DNA of 22,398 nt from Ignavibacteria bacterium (GCA_016719565.1 JADJYU010000027.1:1-22398); one strand, 5' to 3'. Positions 1-8,814 are shown, counted from the stretch's first letter. Numbers and translations: made by a program. The notes: a model not told the origin generated them from the letters alone.

Positions 1-214
1 GGATCCGATCCGAGTGTCTTTATATTGTATGCGACATTTGCAGCGCCCTCCGAGACGGAATTCATTTTTTCGGATATCAAAGACCAGAACGGGGCTTCAG
101 GAGATATTCTGTGACATCTCCGAATAAATATCTGTCGAGCATTAAATCCCCGGCTATTATGATTTTTCTGTTACGGGAATTATTGAAAATGCCCGTAAGT
201 TGCTTTCTATTCAT
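1..214 (-). CDS. rfaE1: D-glycero-beta-D-manno-heptose-7-phosphate kinase, N-terminal fragment (frameshifted)
   Basis: On the minus strand an ATG at 214-212 opens MNRKQLTGIFNNSRNRK, then IIIAGDLMLDRYLFGDVT. After a one-base shift near 110 it continues ISPEAP, and after two more it reads LVFDIRKNEFRLGG and AANVAYNIKTLGSDP up to the window edge. This is the hallmark start of the RfaE/HldE kinase domain (PfkB/ribokinase family): GDxMLDRY..GxV.RISPEAPV...GGAANVA.NI..LG. The enzyme phosphorylates heptose-7-phosphate at C1 in the cytoplasm during ADP-heptose synthesis for LPS core. Only about 70 residues of the kinase domain are present; the ATP-binding C-terminal part lies outside. Three indels in 200 bp of such a conserved gene suggest sequencing errors rather than decay. 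A plus-strand ORF at 1-114 is its shadow. The family call is firm; whether the gene is a kinase-only or a bifunctional HldE form cannot be seen. Confidence 0.8.
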
Positions 215-224
215 TACTTTAAAA

Positions 225-256
225 TAAACTTATTATACAGGTTATTCAATGCGAAT
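225..256 (-). promoter_or_regulatory. Possible promoter of rfaE
   Basis: Read on the minus strand, TAAGTTTA lies at 232-225, ten bases before the rfaE ATG. ATTC sits 20 bases further upstream. This resembles the ATTG-N20-TAAGTTTA arrangement in front of the propeller genes in this window and the Bacteroidota -33/-7 type (TTTG...TAnnTTTG). The -33 match is imperfect. Confidence 0.25.
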
Positions 257-273
257 TATATTATTAAATTCCG

Positions 274-305
274 AAGGGACAATTTCATCCGTCAGCTTGT
301 CCCTT
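274..305. terminator. Hairpin 1 in the 215-355 intergenic region
   Basis: AAGGGACAA (274-282) and TTGTCCCTT (297-305) form a perfect 9-bp stem with a 14-base loop, followed on the plus strand by TGTTT. It lies between the 3' end of the T9SS nuclease-like gene and the 5' end of rfaE, both on the minus strand. It could be the second of two terminators or a leader structure for rfaE. Confidence 0.35.
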
Positions 306-317
306 TGTTTAGTAACA

Positions 318-349
318 GAATCCCTCCTCAAATTACTGAAGAGGGATTC
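318..349. terminator. Hairpin 2, candidate terminator of the T9SS nuclease-like gene
   Basis: GAATCCCTCCTCA (318-330) pairs with TGAAGAGGGATTC (337-349) over 13 bp with one mismatch and a 6-base loop. It starts a few bases beyond the likely stop of the minus-strand gene (356-358). The T-rich tract TTCTTTT follows on the plus strand only, so directionality is uncertain. Confidence 0.4.
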
Positions 350-355
350 TTCTTT

Positions 356-3219
356 TCAAATGTTAAATATCAATTTCAGACATTTAACTGAATTTATTTC
401 GATCAATGTCATTTCTTCCCGCTCTTTGAAAAATTTCCGTAAGTTAATCTGTAAAATATATACCGCTGGGAATGTCTGTTGCATTCCAGACAGCCGAATG
501 ATCACCCGGAGTTTTCTTTTCATTCATGATCACGTTGATCTCATTTCCGAGCATATCATAAATTATGATCTTCACGGAATTCGAAGCGCCAGACATTGGG
601 GGAAGAGTGAAATAAAATTTGGTCAAAGGATTAAATGGATTCGGATAGTTACCAATTATTAGTTCACTTCTTTGATTTTCTTTTCCTGGACCCGCCTCAT
701 TTTTAAATGTTCCGTTTCCGCGTCCCTCAAATAATCTACCTCTCTCGTATCTGCCGTGAGTTATGAATATATAGCTTCTTTCAAACCTGCCGGAACTGGC
801 TCTGACAGCGTTTAAATTTAATATTATCTGATTTGATGAATCGAGCTGCAGTATATTGCCGTCCTTTTTCTTTAAGCAGGTTAAGTGTATTTGAGAAAAA
901 GATCTTCAGCTTCTATAAGTTCGGATTCTTCTTAATAAAAACCATTTGTAATTAATACCCGCATAGGCAAGAGAGATAAGAGAACTGAAATTCACCTTTC
1001 CAGTCCAAGGACATACTGCTTATTCCTTTATTTGAAAAGACCGAAACTATGACTCCGGAGTTTATTATTCTTTGGAAAATTCATATCAGTAATTTCATTG
1101 TTACCTTTGCTGTCCAGAAATCGCTATTGTACCGGTTCATATTCCTTTACGACCGGAATAATCTGAGTAAGATCACCCGATCTGGGATTGAATACATCGT
1201 TAACACTGTCCGCACTCAAAGGATTTTTTACATCATCAGGAAATTTTGCAGAAAGTATATCCTTATCGTCTCCTTTTGCGAATTTCAGGATTCTGTAATC
1301 CGTATTTTAAATAGTTTGCACTTCCCCTGGGAGAGTTCCGCGAGAGGGAAAGACCAGATCTTTAAGTGTACATGCTAACAATGTTGGCGGTACTTTCCGT
1401 GATCCTGGCTGCGTACCTGCAGGTGGTCATCATTAACAGTCTGAACTGATCAAAATAATTTACATCAATATTTGTTTTCTTTACAGCCAGCCATATCGCG
1501 CTTTCTTCCAGTGATATTGCAGGTTTAGTTCTAAGAATATATTTGTCCTCTATAAATTTATTTTATTATCAATAAGTTCAGATCTCAGAAGCAGATTATT
1601 GTCATGGGCGCGAAAATTATTGCCGCTTTTAATAAAAGTATATACGGACAGCCTGAATACGGCGGGGGATTCGGTCTGAGAAACTGATTCGGATGGATCC
1701 ATTCAGGCTCGTCAATTTCCGTAAAAACATTATGTCATGACCGTATTGATTCGTCGCTTTTAACGGATCGTGAAATGCAATGGAGGTCCCGTGAATGCAT
1801 TAACTGATGTATTATTGCAGGACGAATCATATTTTCAACATGTCCAGTTATTTTGAAACCTGTATTTTTAATAGTGATCCTGTTTCGGACTGACTTACAG
1901 AAATTCCGGGATCGGCAGAAAGCATTCACGCGCCGAGTCAAGCAGATTTCAAATAACTGAAATTCATGGCTCTGAACATTTCCCGAGCTCATTGTATCAT
2001 CGCGTCACCTCTGTATAATTTATTATCAGTATTCCGCTGGTAAATCCCGCAATATTAGGAAGCATTTTCGGATCGGGAGGAAACATTCCCGTCTCCACTC
2101 CAAACCAGTATTAAGTCCGGCGACTGATCTGATCGCTTAATTGAAACAGTAACCTCCCATTTGATTAAGATCGGTAATATTCTGCGGAGGACTTGCTCGA
2201 GCTGCTGATAATAATTTTCAATCGCATCGTATTTGTACCTCCCGGAAGAAAATATTTCCCATATGCTGCTGAGGATCTCATAAATCCGGCCCGCTTGGAT
2301 AATGATCAGCAAGCTGAGAAGAAGTATATACGCAAGAAATCTGACCGGATCAGAAGGGTCACTGTAAGGATCAATAACTCCTCCTGCAGTTTTTGCAGTG
2401 GGCATGTTGTAATTAAGATATGCTCCGTCATCTATAAAATTAAGGATAACCAGTCTCCTCCGTCCACCCCCCCGACATGAACGTCATACTGAACATGCGC
2501 GGAACGGACAGGTCCTGTATCAGATGTGACATTCTTCCGAGCACTTCCCATACAATTGCATTAAATACATTATCCGTAGCCGTGATCTCATCCCTTACAA
2601 AAGTTTCCTGTCCGGCTGTATTTACAAAACCTCCACCATATTTTTCTTGTCCGGGAAAAAATTTATAGAGCCGCGTGCCTTGATAACTGTATCTGAATAC
2701 ATAACTTGGACTGATGCAGATAATTTGTGTATTCTCTTCCTCCGTAGCCGTTTGTCCAGCTAAGCACTGCCCGTCCTGAAATCTGTTCAGTTTAGTAAAT
2801 GCATTAGGATAATGACCTATTGAATTCAGATATGTCAGAGAATTGTCGCCGCTGGTCCTGTCATCTGCATTCCAGAAATGCGAATTGCTGACATACCAGC
2901 CGAAGGATCCTACATCAAAAACAACATCTTCCTGATCTTCCCTGTATGCTCCGGTTGTGATCTTGCCGGTTTGCCAAGTGCGTTCCTGATCACTCATGCT
3001 GCCTATTCTCTGATCGAATTTTTGAAAAGTCGAAATTCGGATATTTATCTTTAAGAAGACTCAGCGCCTGAAGACTGATATACATGTGGACATTTCGTTA
3101 TAGGGATTTTCGGAATGTCCTGATGAACTGATCCAGTTCCGGCTTTGCCGTTTTCCGGATGAGCTCCGAATTTAAAGCGATAAAAAGTTTACTAATAATA
3201 TTGCAAAAATTTTACGCAT
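356..3219 (-). pseudogene. Secreted zinc-dependent phospholipase C / S1-P1 nuclease-like protein with T9SS tail (multiply frameshifted)
   Basis: The gene reads from ATG at 3219-3217 (signal-like MRKIFAILLVNFLSL) to about 356, roughly 950 residues, with a frame change every 50-200 bp. The longest clean piece (2997-2440) shows TTGAYREDQED, a downstream SNSHFWNADD, then GRMSHLIQDLSVP. Correcting one base gives HLIQDLSVPAHVQYDVH. HxxxDxxxPxH plus upstream GA..ED and HFW are typical of the zinc-binding phospholipase C/S1-P1 nuclease fold. Further on come NMPTAKTAGGVIDPYSDP and a LAYTSSQLADHYPSG segment. The 3' end carries the T9SS sorting domain: IIGNYPNPFNPLTKFYF (about 655-605), IIIYDMLGNE, DIPSGIYF and a final KMTLIEIN. 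The protein is probably exported through the Sec pathway and T9SS. Family assignment rests on motif reading only; the substrate is unknown. Disruption may be sequencing error. Confidence 0.55.
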
Positions 3220-3736
3220 AATAAAATAATTTAAAGGTTAATTAATCGTATCTTTTAAAAATGTTAATGAGTTTTATCCTGTGTAATAAATAAAAGTATC
3301 TTCGTTTATTATGCCGTCCGTAGCGATTTGACATGAGACGGAATGGTGTAACCTATGAAGCGAACGGTGAATGTAGATCTTAAAATTATCAATTCGTAAT
3401 TCGTGAATTGTAATTTGTAATTTGTAATTTGTAATATTAGCAATTAAATACATCCGGCGCTCTTATCATATTCATGTTTTTCTCCTTTTAATATTTAAAA
3501 ATTTTTCATTTCACTAAGGCTTTGTTATTCGCCTCAGGACTGCTGAATGAGATCTGCAATGTTGATATTACAGTTTCAAATGTTTATTTTGATTTTCTAA
3601 AGGGAAACCAAAATGACTGAAAATGAAAATCATTGTCTCGAAAATGTTCTCCCCTTTAAGTTCAGTTGTGACTTAGCCGAAACTAAATTCAATTCCCAAT
3701 TGATTTTTTACATTCATTAAAATTAAATTTACTAAA
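3220..3736. other. Intergenic region between divergent genes, with short tandem repeat
   Basis: This 517-bp stretch separates the minus-strand secreted gene from the plus-strand cluster. I see no credible coding frame. At 3391-3434 there is an AT-rich run of six imperfect 6-7-base units (two AATTCGT, then three TAATTTG), which may be a slippage tract. Promoters for both divergent genes should lie here, but I cannot place them with confidence. Confidence 0.5.
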
Positions 3737-4107
3737 ATGGAAATTAAAATAAAACCAAACCTGTTCCGAGGTTGGTCAATGTACTGAATGTAAATGATAA
3801 TATTTTTTTATCTGTTGTAATAGGAAACGGTCAGATAGGCGGAAATAAAGGTTTATTAGACGGTAAACTTATTGCAAAAGGAAATCTGTCCGAGCAGGCA
3901 TTTATAGGAACCTGTTCCGGAGCTGGCAGAGAAGGAAATTGTGATAGAAACCAATGCGCTGATGTAAATGCATTTACAATGTCTGCGTAATCACTTCTAC
4001 TATACTTAATCAGGAAAATCAGGTGTTGTTTTCGAAAATAGATCACGGAGCTGCGCCTGAAAGCGGTATCGTAAATTTCTCCGGTAAATATATTCTTAAT
4101 ATTCTGA
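3737..4107 (+). pseudogene. Small hypothetical beta-rich protein (frameshifted)
   Basis: ATG at 3737 starts MEIKIKPN. After one base is corrected it reads LVNVLNVNDNIFLSVV, IGNGQIGGNKGLLDGKLIA and KGNLSEQAFIGTCS. Further frames give EIVIETNALDVNAFT, TILNQENQVLFSKIDHG and APESGIVNFSGKYILN. The conceptual product is about 120 residues, has no signal peptide and looks beta-strand rich. I do not recognise a named family. The uninterrupted stretch is 3772-3990. The stop is uncertain: with one correction it is TGA at 4105-4107, otherwise the frame runs to about 4145 and into the signal-peptide region of the next gene. Gene order suggests co-transcription with the exported proteins downstream. Confidence 0.4.
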
Positions 4108-5042
4108 CATTTCTTTTTTTTGTTGTTTGTCGGTGTTACAACTGATGGTTATGCAGAATAATTCTGAAGAACTTACTTTTCAAAATTTAGAAACACCTTC
4201 ATCTCCGGGATTCATTTTGCTGGATGAACGCGGCATCAATTGAAAGACCAGACCACTCTCAGGGATTCGGATTAAACTTATAGGATTTTTCAGGGTACCG
4301 GAGGCACATGGAGTTTGCTCCTTACTAGCTGACTTCACATCCTATGCTGACAGCGGAGAAAATGACCTCCGATAATTTTCCAGTCCCCGCATAATCTTTC
4401 AGTATCCGTCACTTCAATAAAGCGGAAGATAATAATTATCTGACCGGCGGATTCAGAACAAGAGTATATCAGTCCTATGGTAAAGCGCAGTCAGAGAAAT
4501 TGAAATCTATAAAAAGAAATTGAGGAATGAACTGTCGGAAAGTCCTGAAGATCTGGACCTTGAAAAGATAGAAGAGCTGCGTAGGGAATATGTCGGCGTT
4601 ACAGAGAAACCGGTTTTTTAATATATAGACATTGCAGGGGCTGTCGGCGGAGGTTGGTTTCTAATTCATTCCGATGATCTGAAATTCAACAGATGGGCTG
4701 TAACGCTTACTTTAAACTTCCGCCCGGAGGTGATGATTTTTTATTTTACTGTATTATCTGGTATTTAAATAACAAAATTTTGAAGACTATACTGTAAAAG
4801 CGGATCTTGCTGATGTTGGCGCCAGACTCAATTACCATGTAGACAGCTTCTGTCTTTCACTTGAATATATTCAGCGGCTGGACATGACGGAAAGTATTTA
4901 TAACGATAACAGGGCAGCCGTCATAGGAGTTATAAATTTTCTGACAACCTTTACATCACTCCACTTTCGGAAAAATTTTTCCGGCGTCAATAATATAATT
5001 GCGCTTGCAGGTATTAATTTTGGATTTTCAAGAAGAAAGTAA
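4083..5042 (+). pseudogene. Exported outer-membrane-type hypothetical protein (frameshifted)
   Basis: Joined frames give a hydrophobic leader (YILNILTFLFF..., then VGVTTDGYA followed by QNNSEEL) resembling a Sec signal peptide. Then come TPSSPGFILLDE and SIERP. Mid-protein there is a charged, probably coiled-coil segment (EKLKSIKKEIEE, then SESPEDLDLEKIEELRREY). The C-terminal half has alternating beta-type strands (DIAGAVGGGW, VKADLADVGARLNYHVDSF, CLSLEYIQRLDM, NIIALAGINFGFSRRK) and stops at 5040-5042. This resembles Bacteroidota outer-membrane beta-barrel hypotheticals that start with TPxSPGFxLLDE. The start codon is not visible as written, and the 5' end overlaps the preceding small gene. 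At least five frame changes are needed. The function is unknown. Confidence 0.45.
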
Positions 5043-5195
5043 AAGCATTCTGAGAGTAACCGGTCCTATATAAACATATTTACCCGCCTTTGATTGCCTT
5101 ACGAATTTAGACTAATTGAAATATTTTAAAAACTCCGTTATAAATTGTTGAAATTTTTTTGCAACTTTGTTTATCAACTAATTAAAAAACTAAAG

Positions 5196-5202
5196 AAAGG
5201 AG
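5196..5202 (+). promoter_or_regulatory. Ribosome binding site of the DUF1579-like gene
   Basis: AAAGGAG lies seven bases before the ATG at 5209-5211. It is a clear Shine-Dalgarno match in a window where most starts lack one, and it fixes the start of the gene. Confidence 0.6.
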
Positions 5203-5208
5203 ATTACT

Positions 5209-5742
5209 ATGTTTAAAAATTTTAAAAACTTTACTTTATACTTACTTTGCTGTTTTCAGTAAAGATTCAGGCAGGACGAAGCCTTGACGAAAGTGAAATG
5301 ATTTTACCTCCGCTTGGAATCGTTAATCGTGTCTAAGAAGATATGACAGGCAACTGGATCGCCGAAAGCAATATGATGGGAATGCGATGGTGCAGGATAT
5401 GAAAATTTACTGGGATATAAATCACCGGTACTTAATTGTAGATCTGAGATCGACGGAAAGAAGACGTTACAAAGACTTATCAGGGTAAAGGTCTTTTCGG
5501 AGTCGATCAGATGGGGAAATGCCAAGACGTGGTGGTTTGATTCCTGGGGTGCGGATAATGTTTCAATAGGAAGCGGAGCTTTCAGCGATAATAAAGTTAC
5601 AGTTAACAATAGTAACTCTATGATGACTGAGACAAGATCGTTCTTGTTGCCGGTAATGAAATGATAATGAATTCTAAAGGTACAATGAAAATTGCAAGCA
5701 AAGAAATTCCGTATGACGAAACTGTAATATTCCGCAGATAAA
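5209..5742 (+). pseudogene. DUF1579-like exported protein (frameshifted)
   Basis: ATG at 5209 opens MFKNFKNFTL followed, in a shifted frame, by a hydrophobic leader LTLLFSVKIQAGRS. The mature part reads EDMTGNWIAESNMMG, DMKIYWDINH, YLIVDL, then GLFGVDQMGNAKTWWFDSWG, ADNVSIGSGAFSDNKVTV and NSNSMMTE. It ends in NEMIMNSKGTMKIASKEIP and YDETVIFRR with stop 5740-5742. The pattern W.G.S.M...G....V..Y.GKG..G.D...K....W.DS matches DUF1579-type lipocalin-like barrels of about 170-180 residues, which is the length here. No biochemical role is established for the family. At least four single-base shifts separate the pieces; the longest stretch in one frame is about 5490-5620. It follows the outer-membrane gene by 166 bp and has its own ribosome binding site. 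Confidence 0.5.
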
Positions 5743-5775
5743 ATTTATGTGAAGAAATTACAAGAACACGGAATT

Positions 5776-5827
5776 AAAATGTCGCCAGCATTATAGAAGA
5801 TTCATTCTAAGATCCGTGTGACATTTT
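5776..5827 (+). terminator. Possible terminator hairpin after the DUF1579-like gene
   Basis: AAAATGTC (5776-5783) and GACATTTT (5820-5827) are perfect 8-base inverted repeats enclosing a weaker inner pair (TAGAA...TTCTA). The structure starts 34 bases beyond the stop codon. There is no strong T-run, so the terminator reading is tentative. Confidence 0.3.
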
Positions 5828-5971
5828 ATAAATATTGGAAGGACAAACTTCGGAACAGAGTAATAACGGATTGGCGATACCGCGATGCAATTACTTTAAA
5901 ATTCTTTAGAAATAATAAATTATTTTTATATACCGCATCCTCCAAGTTTCCGGTTACAACAATTATTTTTG

Positions 5972-6100
5972 AAAGTACCCAATAAAGCACCCACATAAAG
6001 TACCCGCAGAAAGTACCCATAGAAAGTACTCGTAGAAAATACTCGCAGTAAGTACCCACAGTAAGTACCCACAGAAAGTACCCGCAGAAAGTAGCCGCAG
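5972..6100. repeat. 13-bp tandem repeat array, ten units
   Basis: Ten head-to-tail units of consensus AAAGTACCCGCAG, the first 12 bp and the rest 13 bp. Starts are at 5972, 5984, 5997, 6010, 6023, 6036, 6049, 6062, 6075 and 6088. Units at 5997 and 6075 are identical, as are those at 6049 and 6062; others differ at one to four positions. There are no spacers, so this is not a CRISPR array. A minus-strand ORF across it (5826-6059) is an artefact of the repeat. Confidence 0.9.
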
Positions 6101-6114
6101 GCTTCAGCCTGCGG
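6095..6114. repeat. Perfect REP-like hairpin at the end of the 13-bp array
   Basis: CCGCAGGCTTCAGCCTGCGG is a perfect 8-bp GC-rich stem with a TTCA loop. Its left arm is formed by the last tandem unit (GCCGCAG). It resembles short palindromic repeats scattered in many bacterial genomes, but only one copy is seen here. It could also stop transcription into the array. Confidence 0.7.
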
Positions 6115-6177
6115 AAAATATTAGAGAAAACTTTAGCCGAATGAAGATGGTGATCATCAAAGAAAGGAGAAGTAAAC

Positions 6178-6575
6178 TTTCAAAAGAAGACACTCAGAAT
6201 TAAATCAGAGCCATAAAGCTTTTTGAAAGAAGACTTTTGGTTTTAAATCAGAGACACTAATCATGGAAAGAAGACCTTGGAAGTAAATCAGAGACCCTTC
6301 AAACTCCCGTCAAAAGACCCACAACTTTTAAAAAAGACTTTTGGATTTCAATAAGAGTTACGCTGCTTTCAAAAAAGACATGCGGCTTTCAATCAGAGTT
6401 CGTTTTCGTCAAGAGCCTTTTGGTTTTCGTCAGGAGACTTTTAGCTTTACTAGTCAAAGACTTTGGCAAAAGAGACTTTTGGATTTCGCCAAAGAGACTT
6501 TTGGTTGTCAAAAATAGACATGCGTCATTCAATCAGACATTCGGCAGTCGTCAGAAGACACAAAGCAGCCTGGAA
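6178..6575. repeat. Degenerate ~21-bp tandem repeat array (AGACTTTTGG type)
   Basis: About 18 imperfect units with a period near 20-24 bp. The core is TCAAAAGAGACTTTTGG followed by a variable TTTTCG/TTTCAA. Best copies are at 6409-6500, where AGACTTTTGG recurs with the flanks GTCAGGAG and GCCAAAGAG. Stop codons and length variation argue against coding; a plus-strand ORF at 6420-6614 is an accidental opening. No non-repetitive spacers are present. Confidence 0.75.
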
Positions 6576-6932
6576 ATGAGTTTCGGAAGTGACGAAACAA
6601 ATAATTTCAATTGAGAAATAATTATTGTTAGTGAAGAAAACAGGTCTAAGTTGAGAAAACGTTGCGTAAGTGGAGTAGCCAAAGGTCTGCAAACAGTTCA
6701 TAAATAGTGTCAGGCATCAGTGCCAAAACAAGCTGCAGTGGCCTTTCGAAACAGTCTGCGGTGGTTGAGAAGAGGGTTCGCCCGGTTCTGCGAAACAAGT
6801 TGGGGTGATTGAGAACGACACCGCCACAGTACCGAAACACGGTGCTGCGGTCGATCAACACGGCTGCGGTCGATCAACACTGTGCTACGGTCGATAAACA
6901 CGGTGCTGCGGTCGCGGTCGATAAATGCGGTG
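6576..6932. repeat. Second ~21-bp tandem repeat array (CGATCAACACGGTGCTGCGGT type)
   Basis: Well-conserved units run 6833-6851, 6852-6870, 6871-6891, 6892-6912, then partial 6913-6918 and 6919-6932, with core CGATMAACAC and GTGCTGCGGT. The upstream part (6576-6832) is a decayed version in which CGAAACA, GTTGAGAA and GTGG-type words recur every 20-24 bp. The conserved part reads as a heptad RSINTVL on the plus strand, but stops upstream make coding unlikely. Minus-strand ORFs at 6646-6901 are repeat artefacts. Confidence 0.75.
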
Positions 6933-7491
6933 AAATTTTTTACTTTAAAACTTAAAACTGCAAATATGGTTTGTTTTTCGATAATTCGGAAAAATAATTC
7001 CGCAAGGTGAAGTCAATTATCAATTATTAATTTATCAATGATTAATTTTAATGGACTATATAATTTAAACAACACATATACACGTGCTCGGACGGTCCGA
7101 AAACAAACTCTTTCTGCTTACCTCTTGGACTCCGAAGGCTCAAATAATAGTGTTTTTAAAATTTTAACTTTGAGCTTTGGAAGTAATTTCAATGAGAATG
7201 GAGTTAAAAAAATATTTACAATTAACATTTACCGGCTTTGATGACCGGACTTAAACCTCTTACCTACCGAAAAAACCTGCCCATTTAACAGAAATACTTT
7301 TCTAAAGGAATAACAATTCTCAAAAACAATATTAAACAACTGAACTTAATGGTTGTTATTCTGAAGCTGTTCTATCCCCGTATTTATATAATAAAATTAT
7401 ATCAGTAACATGACATAAGTCCTTGCACAGAAATATTAATATTTTTAGTATTGTAGCGCGCCCGGAAATGAGTTTCAATTGCAGGATAAAA
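6933..7491. other. AT-rich gene-poor stretch
   Basis: I see no convincing gene. A 67-codon plus-strand ORF at 7038-7241 lacks a ribosome binding site, and I recognise no family in it. A widely spaced inverted repeat (GAATAACAA at 7308-7316, TTGTTATTC at 7353-7361) is the only structure noticed. The region separates the repeat arrays from the propeller-gene cluster. Confidence 0.4.
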
Positions 7492-7523
7492 ATTGATTTT
7501 AAAAATCAACTTTCTTAAATTGA
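7492..7523 (+). promoter_or_regulatory. Candidate promoter of propeller gene A
   Basis: ATTG (7492-7495), 20-base spacer, TAAATTGA (7516-7523), 20 bases before the ATG at 7544. The spacing is the same as at the other five propeller genes. A TTGATTTT/AAAATCAA inverted repeat overlaps the spacer. Confidence 0.35.
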
Positions 7524-7543
7524 AATAAAAAACTCTTACCGCT

Positions 7544-8809
7544 ATGGAAAAAAATAAGTTTATAAATAAGATATCTTCACTTCTTTTTTACATCAGCATA
7601 CTGACATTCATCATACCATTCAACTCAGCGCACAATCCCCCGTGGGTGGTATCAGCAGTTTCTGCCGAATATAGGTGGAAGACCGATCTCCGACATTTTC
7701 TTTCTTGATAGTTTGAAAGGTTCAAGGCGGTTACACCTTATACCCATCAAAATGATACCGCATTTGTTTTAAAGACAACGAATGGGGTAATAACCATGCT
7801 TCTAGCTTATTCAATACTCTACGAATAGAGAGATGTTGGTTTTGAAAAATATGTTTTCTAAATGCTAACAAAGTTTCCTATGTGAGCTAATGACTTTGAT
7901 GGATTGCAGTTTGAGCAAATCAATAGATGGTGGATCAAATTGGAATCTCATTAAATGTCCTGACCCTTTTGCTCAACCCAGTGATATGAGCGTGCTAAGC
8001 GAAGATACAATTTGGTTGGTAAGTACGAGTTCAGGCGGCGGAGTACTTGCACAACAAACGGCGGACTAAACGGTTCATTGCAAGCACTGGCGGGTGTCTA
8101 TCCTAATAAGATATATATGTACAATTCCCGAATAGGATTTATAGGATTCAATGCCGGTTCGCCTACAAATAAAACAACAACGGACGGAGGATTCCAACCG
8201 CTTACTGTTTCAAATGAGGTTTTACTGATATAGAATTTATTGTTGTGTTGACCGGATGGAAGGCGGAATGAAGTAGATTCTATAAAAACAACAGATGGAG
8301 GTATTTCATGGAAAACAATTACTGTCCCCAACAGGAGTTTCTTTTTCTTTTTGATTGTTGATTTAGTAAATGCCAAGACAATATGGGGGTCGGCCAATAG
8401 CCAACTTTAGGATTTGGGGATTAATTTAAAAACAGAAATGGAGGTTAAACTGGGGTTATCAATTGCCTGATACTGCTTTAGTAAAACATCGGAAGATATT
8501 TTCATGTAGGTTTATCAATAAACAAATTGGGTGGGCATATAGTACAAGCAGTGGTGTAATACAGTAATCGGCGGAGATACTACATATTATCCTACTTCCG
8601 TAACCCAAATAACTGGCACAACTCCAATAAACGGAAAAGAAGTCAAAACAATTGTAAATGAAAAACAAAACACAGGAGTATATGAAGCAGATTTCTCAGC
8701 GACGGAAAACGGCTCGAGCCTGTCTTCGGGGGTTTATTTTACAGGTTGTTTAGCCGGTGAAAAATTGGTTGATACAAAGAAAATGATTGTCTTAAATAGT
8801 ATCAATTGA
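7544..8809 (+). pseudogene. Exported BNR/Ycf48-like beta-propeller protein with T9SS tail, copy A (heavily frameshifted)
   Basis: ATG at 7544 starts MEKNKFINKISSLLFYISIL, a signal-peptide region, followed by FNSAHNPP and, after a shift, QQFLPNIGGRPISDIFFLDS. The propeller motif (TTNGG/TTDGG then NW) recurs in scattered frames, e.g. 8055-8070 and 8170-8190. The C-terminus matches the tails of copies D and E: GKEVKTIVNEKQNTGVYEAD, SSLSSGVYF, then LVDTKKMIVLN, stopping at 8807-8809. The PNPFNP part of the tail is missing: the sequence jumps from ACTCCAATAAACGG into the second half, an apparent deletion of about 100 bp relative to E. The 5' half is nearly identical to D and the 3' half to E. Expected role: a surface or secreted protein delivered by T9SS; ligand unknown. 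Confidence 0.6.
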
Positions 8810-8814
8810 TACTA
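8797..8814. repeat. 18-bp perfect palindrome between genes A and B
   Basis: TAGTATCAATTGATACTA is a perfect palindrome at the end of gene A. The same sequence is at 19921-19938, and a mutated copy is at 21395-21412. It may be an operator or part of transcription termination; there is no T-run after it. Confidence 0.6.

Noticed and set aside
1..114. Plus-strand open frame at the left edge as a partial gene
   Set aside because: The minus strand of the same bases reads as the conserved RfaE N-terminus, so the plus frame is a shadow.
249..662. 137-codon plus-strand ORF
   Set aside because: It lies over the hairpins and the T9SS tail of the minus-strand gene; its sequence resembles no protein.
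5826..6059. 77-codon minus-strand ORF with repeated GTF/YC/WVL words
   Set aside because: It is the 13-bp tandem array read in one frame; the repetition is at DNA level and units change frame every 13 bp.
6646..6901. Minus-strand ORFs with DRSTV repeats
   Set aside because: They are products of the 21-bp repeat staying open in frame; there is no start signal and the frame breaks outside the conserved units.
6178..6932. CRISPR array
   Set aside because: Repeat units are contiguous and degenerate, with no unique spacers of constant length, and no cas genes are nearby.
7038..7241. 67-codon ORF as a small gene
   Set aside because: No ribosome binding site or recognisable family; it lies in AT-rich DNA where such openings are expected.
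8106..8158. 53-bp block shared by A, D and E as recombinase attachment sites
   Set aside because: It encodes the same propeller segment (MYNSRIGFIGFNAG) in each gene and no integrase is near; homologous recombination is sufficient.
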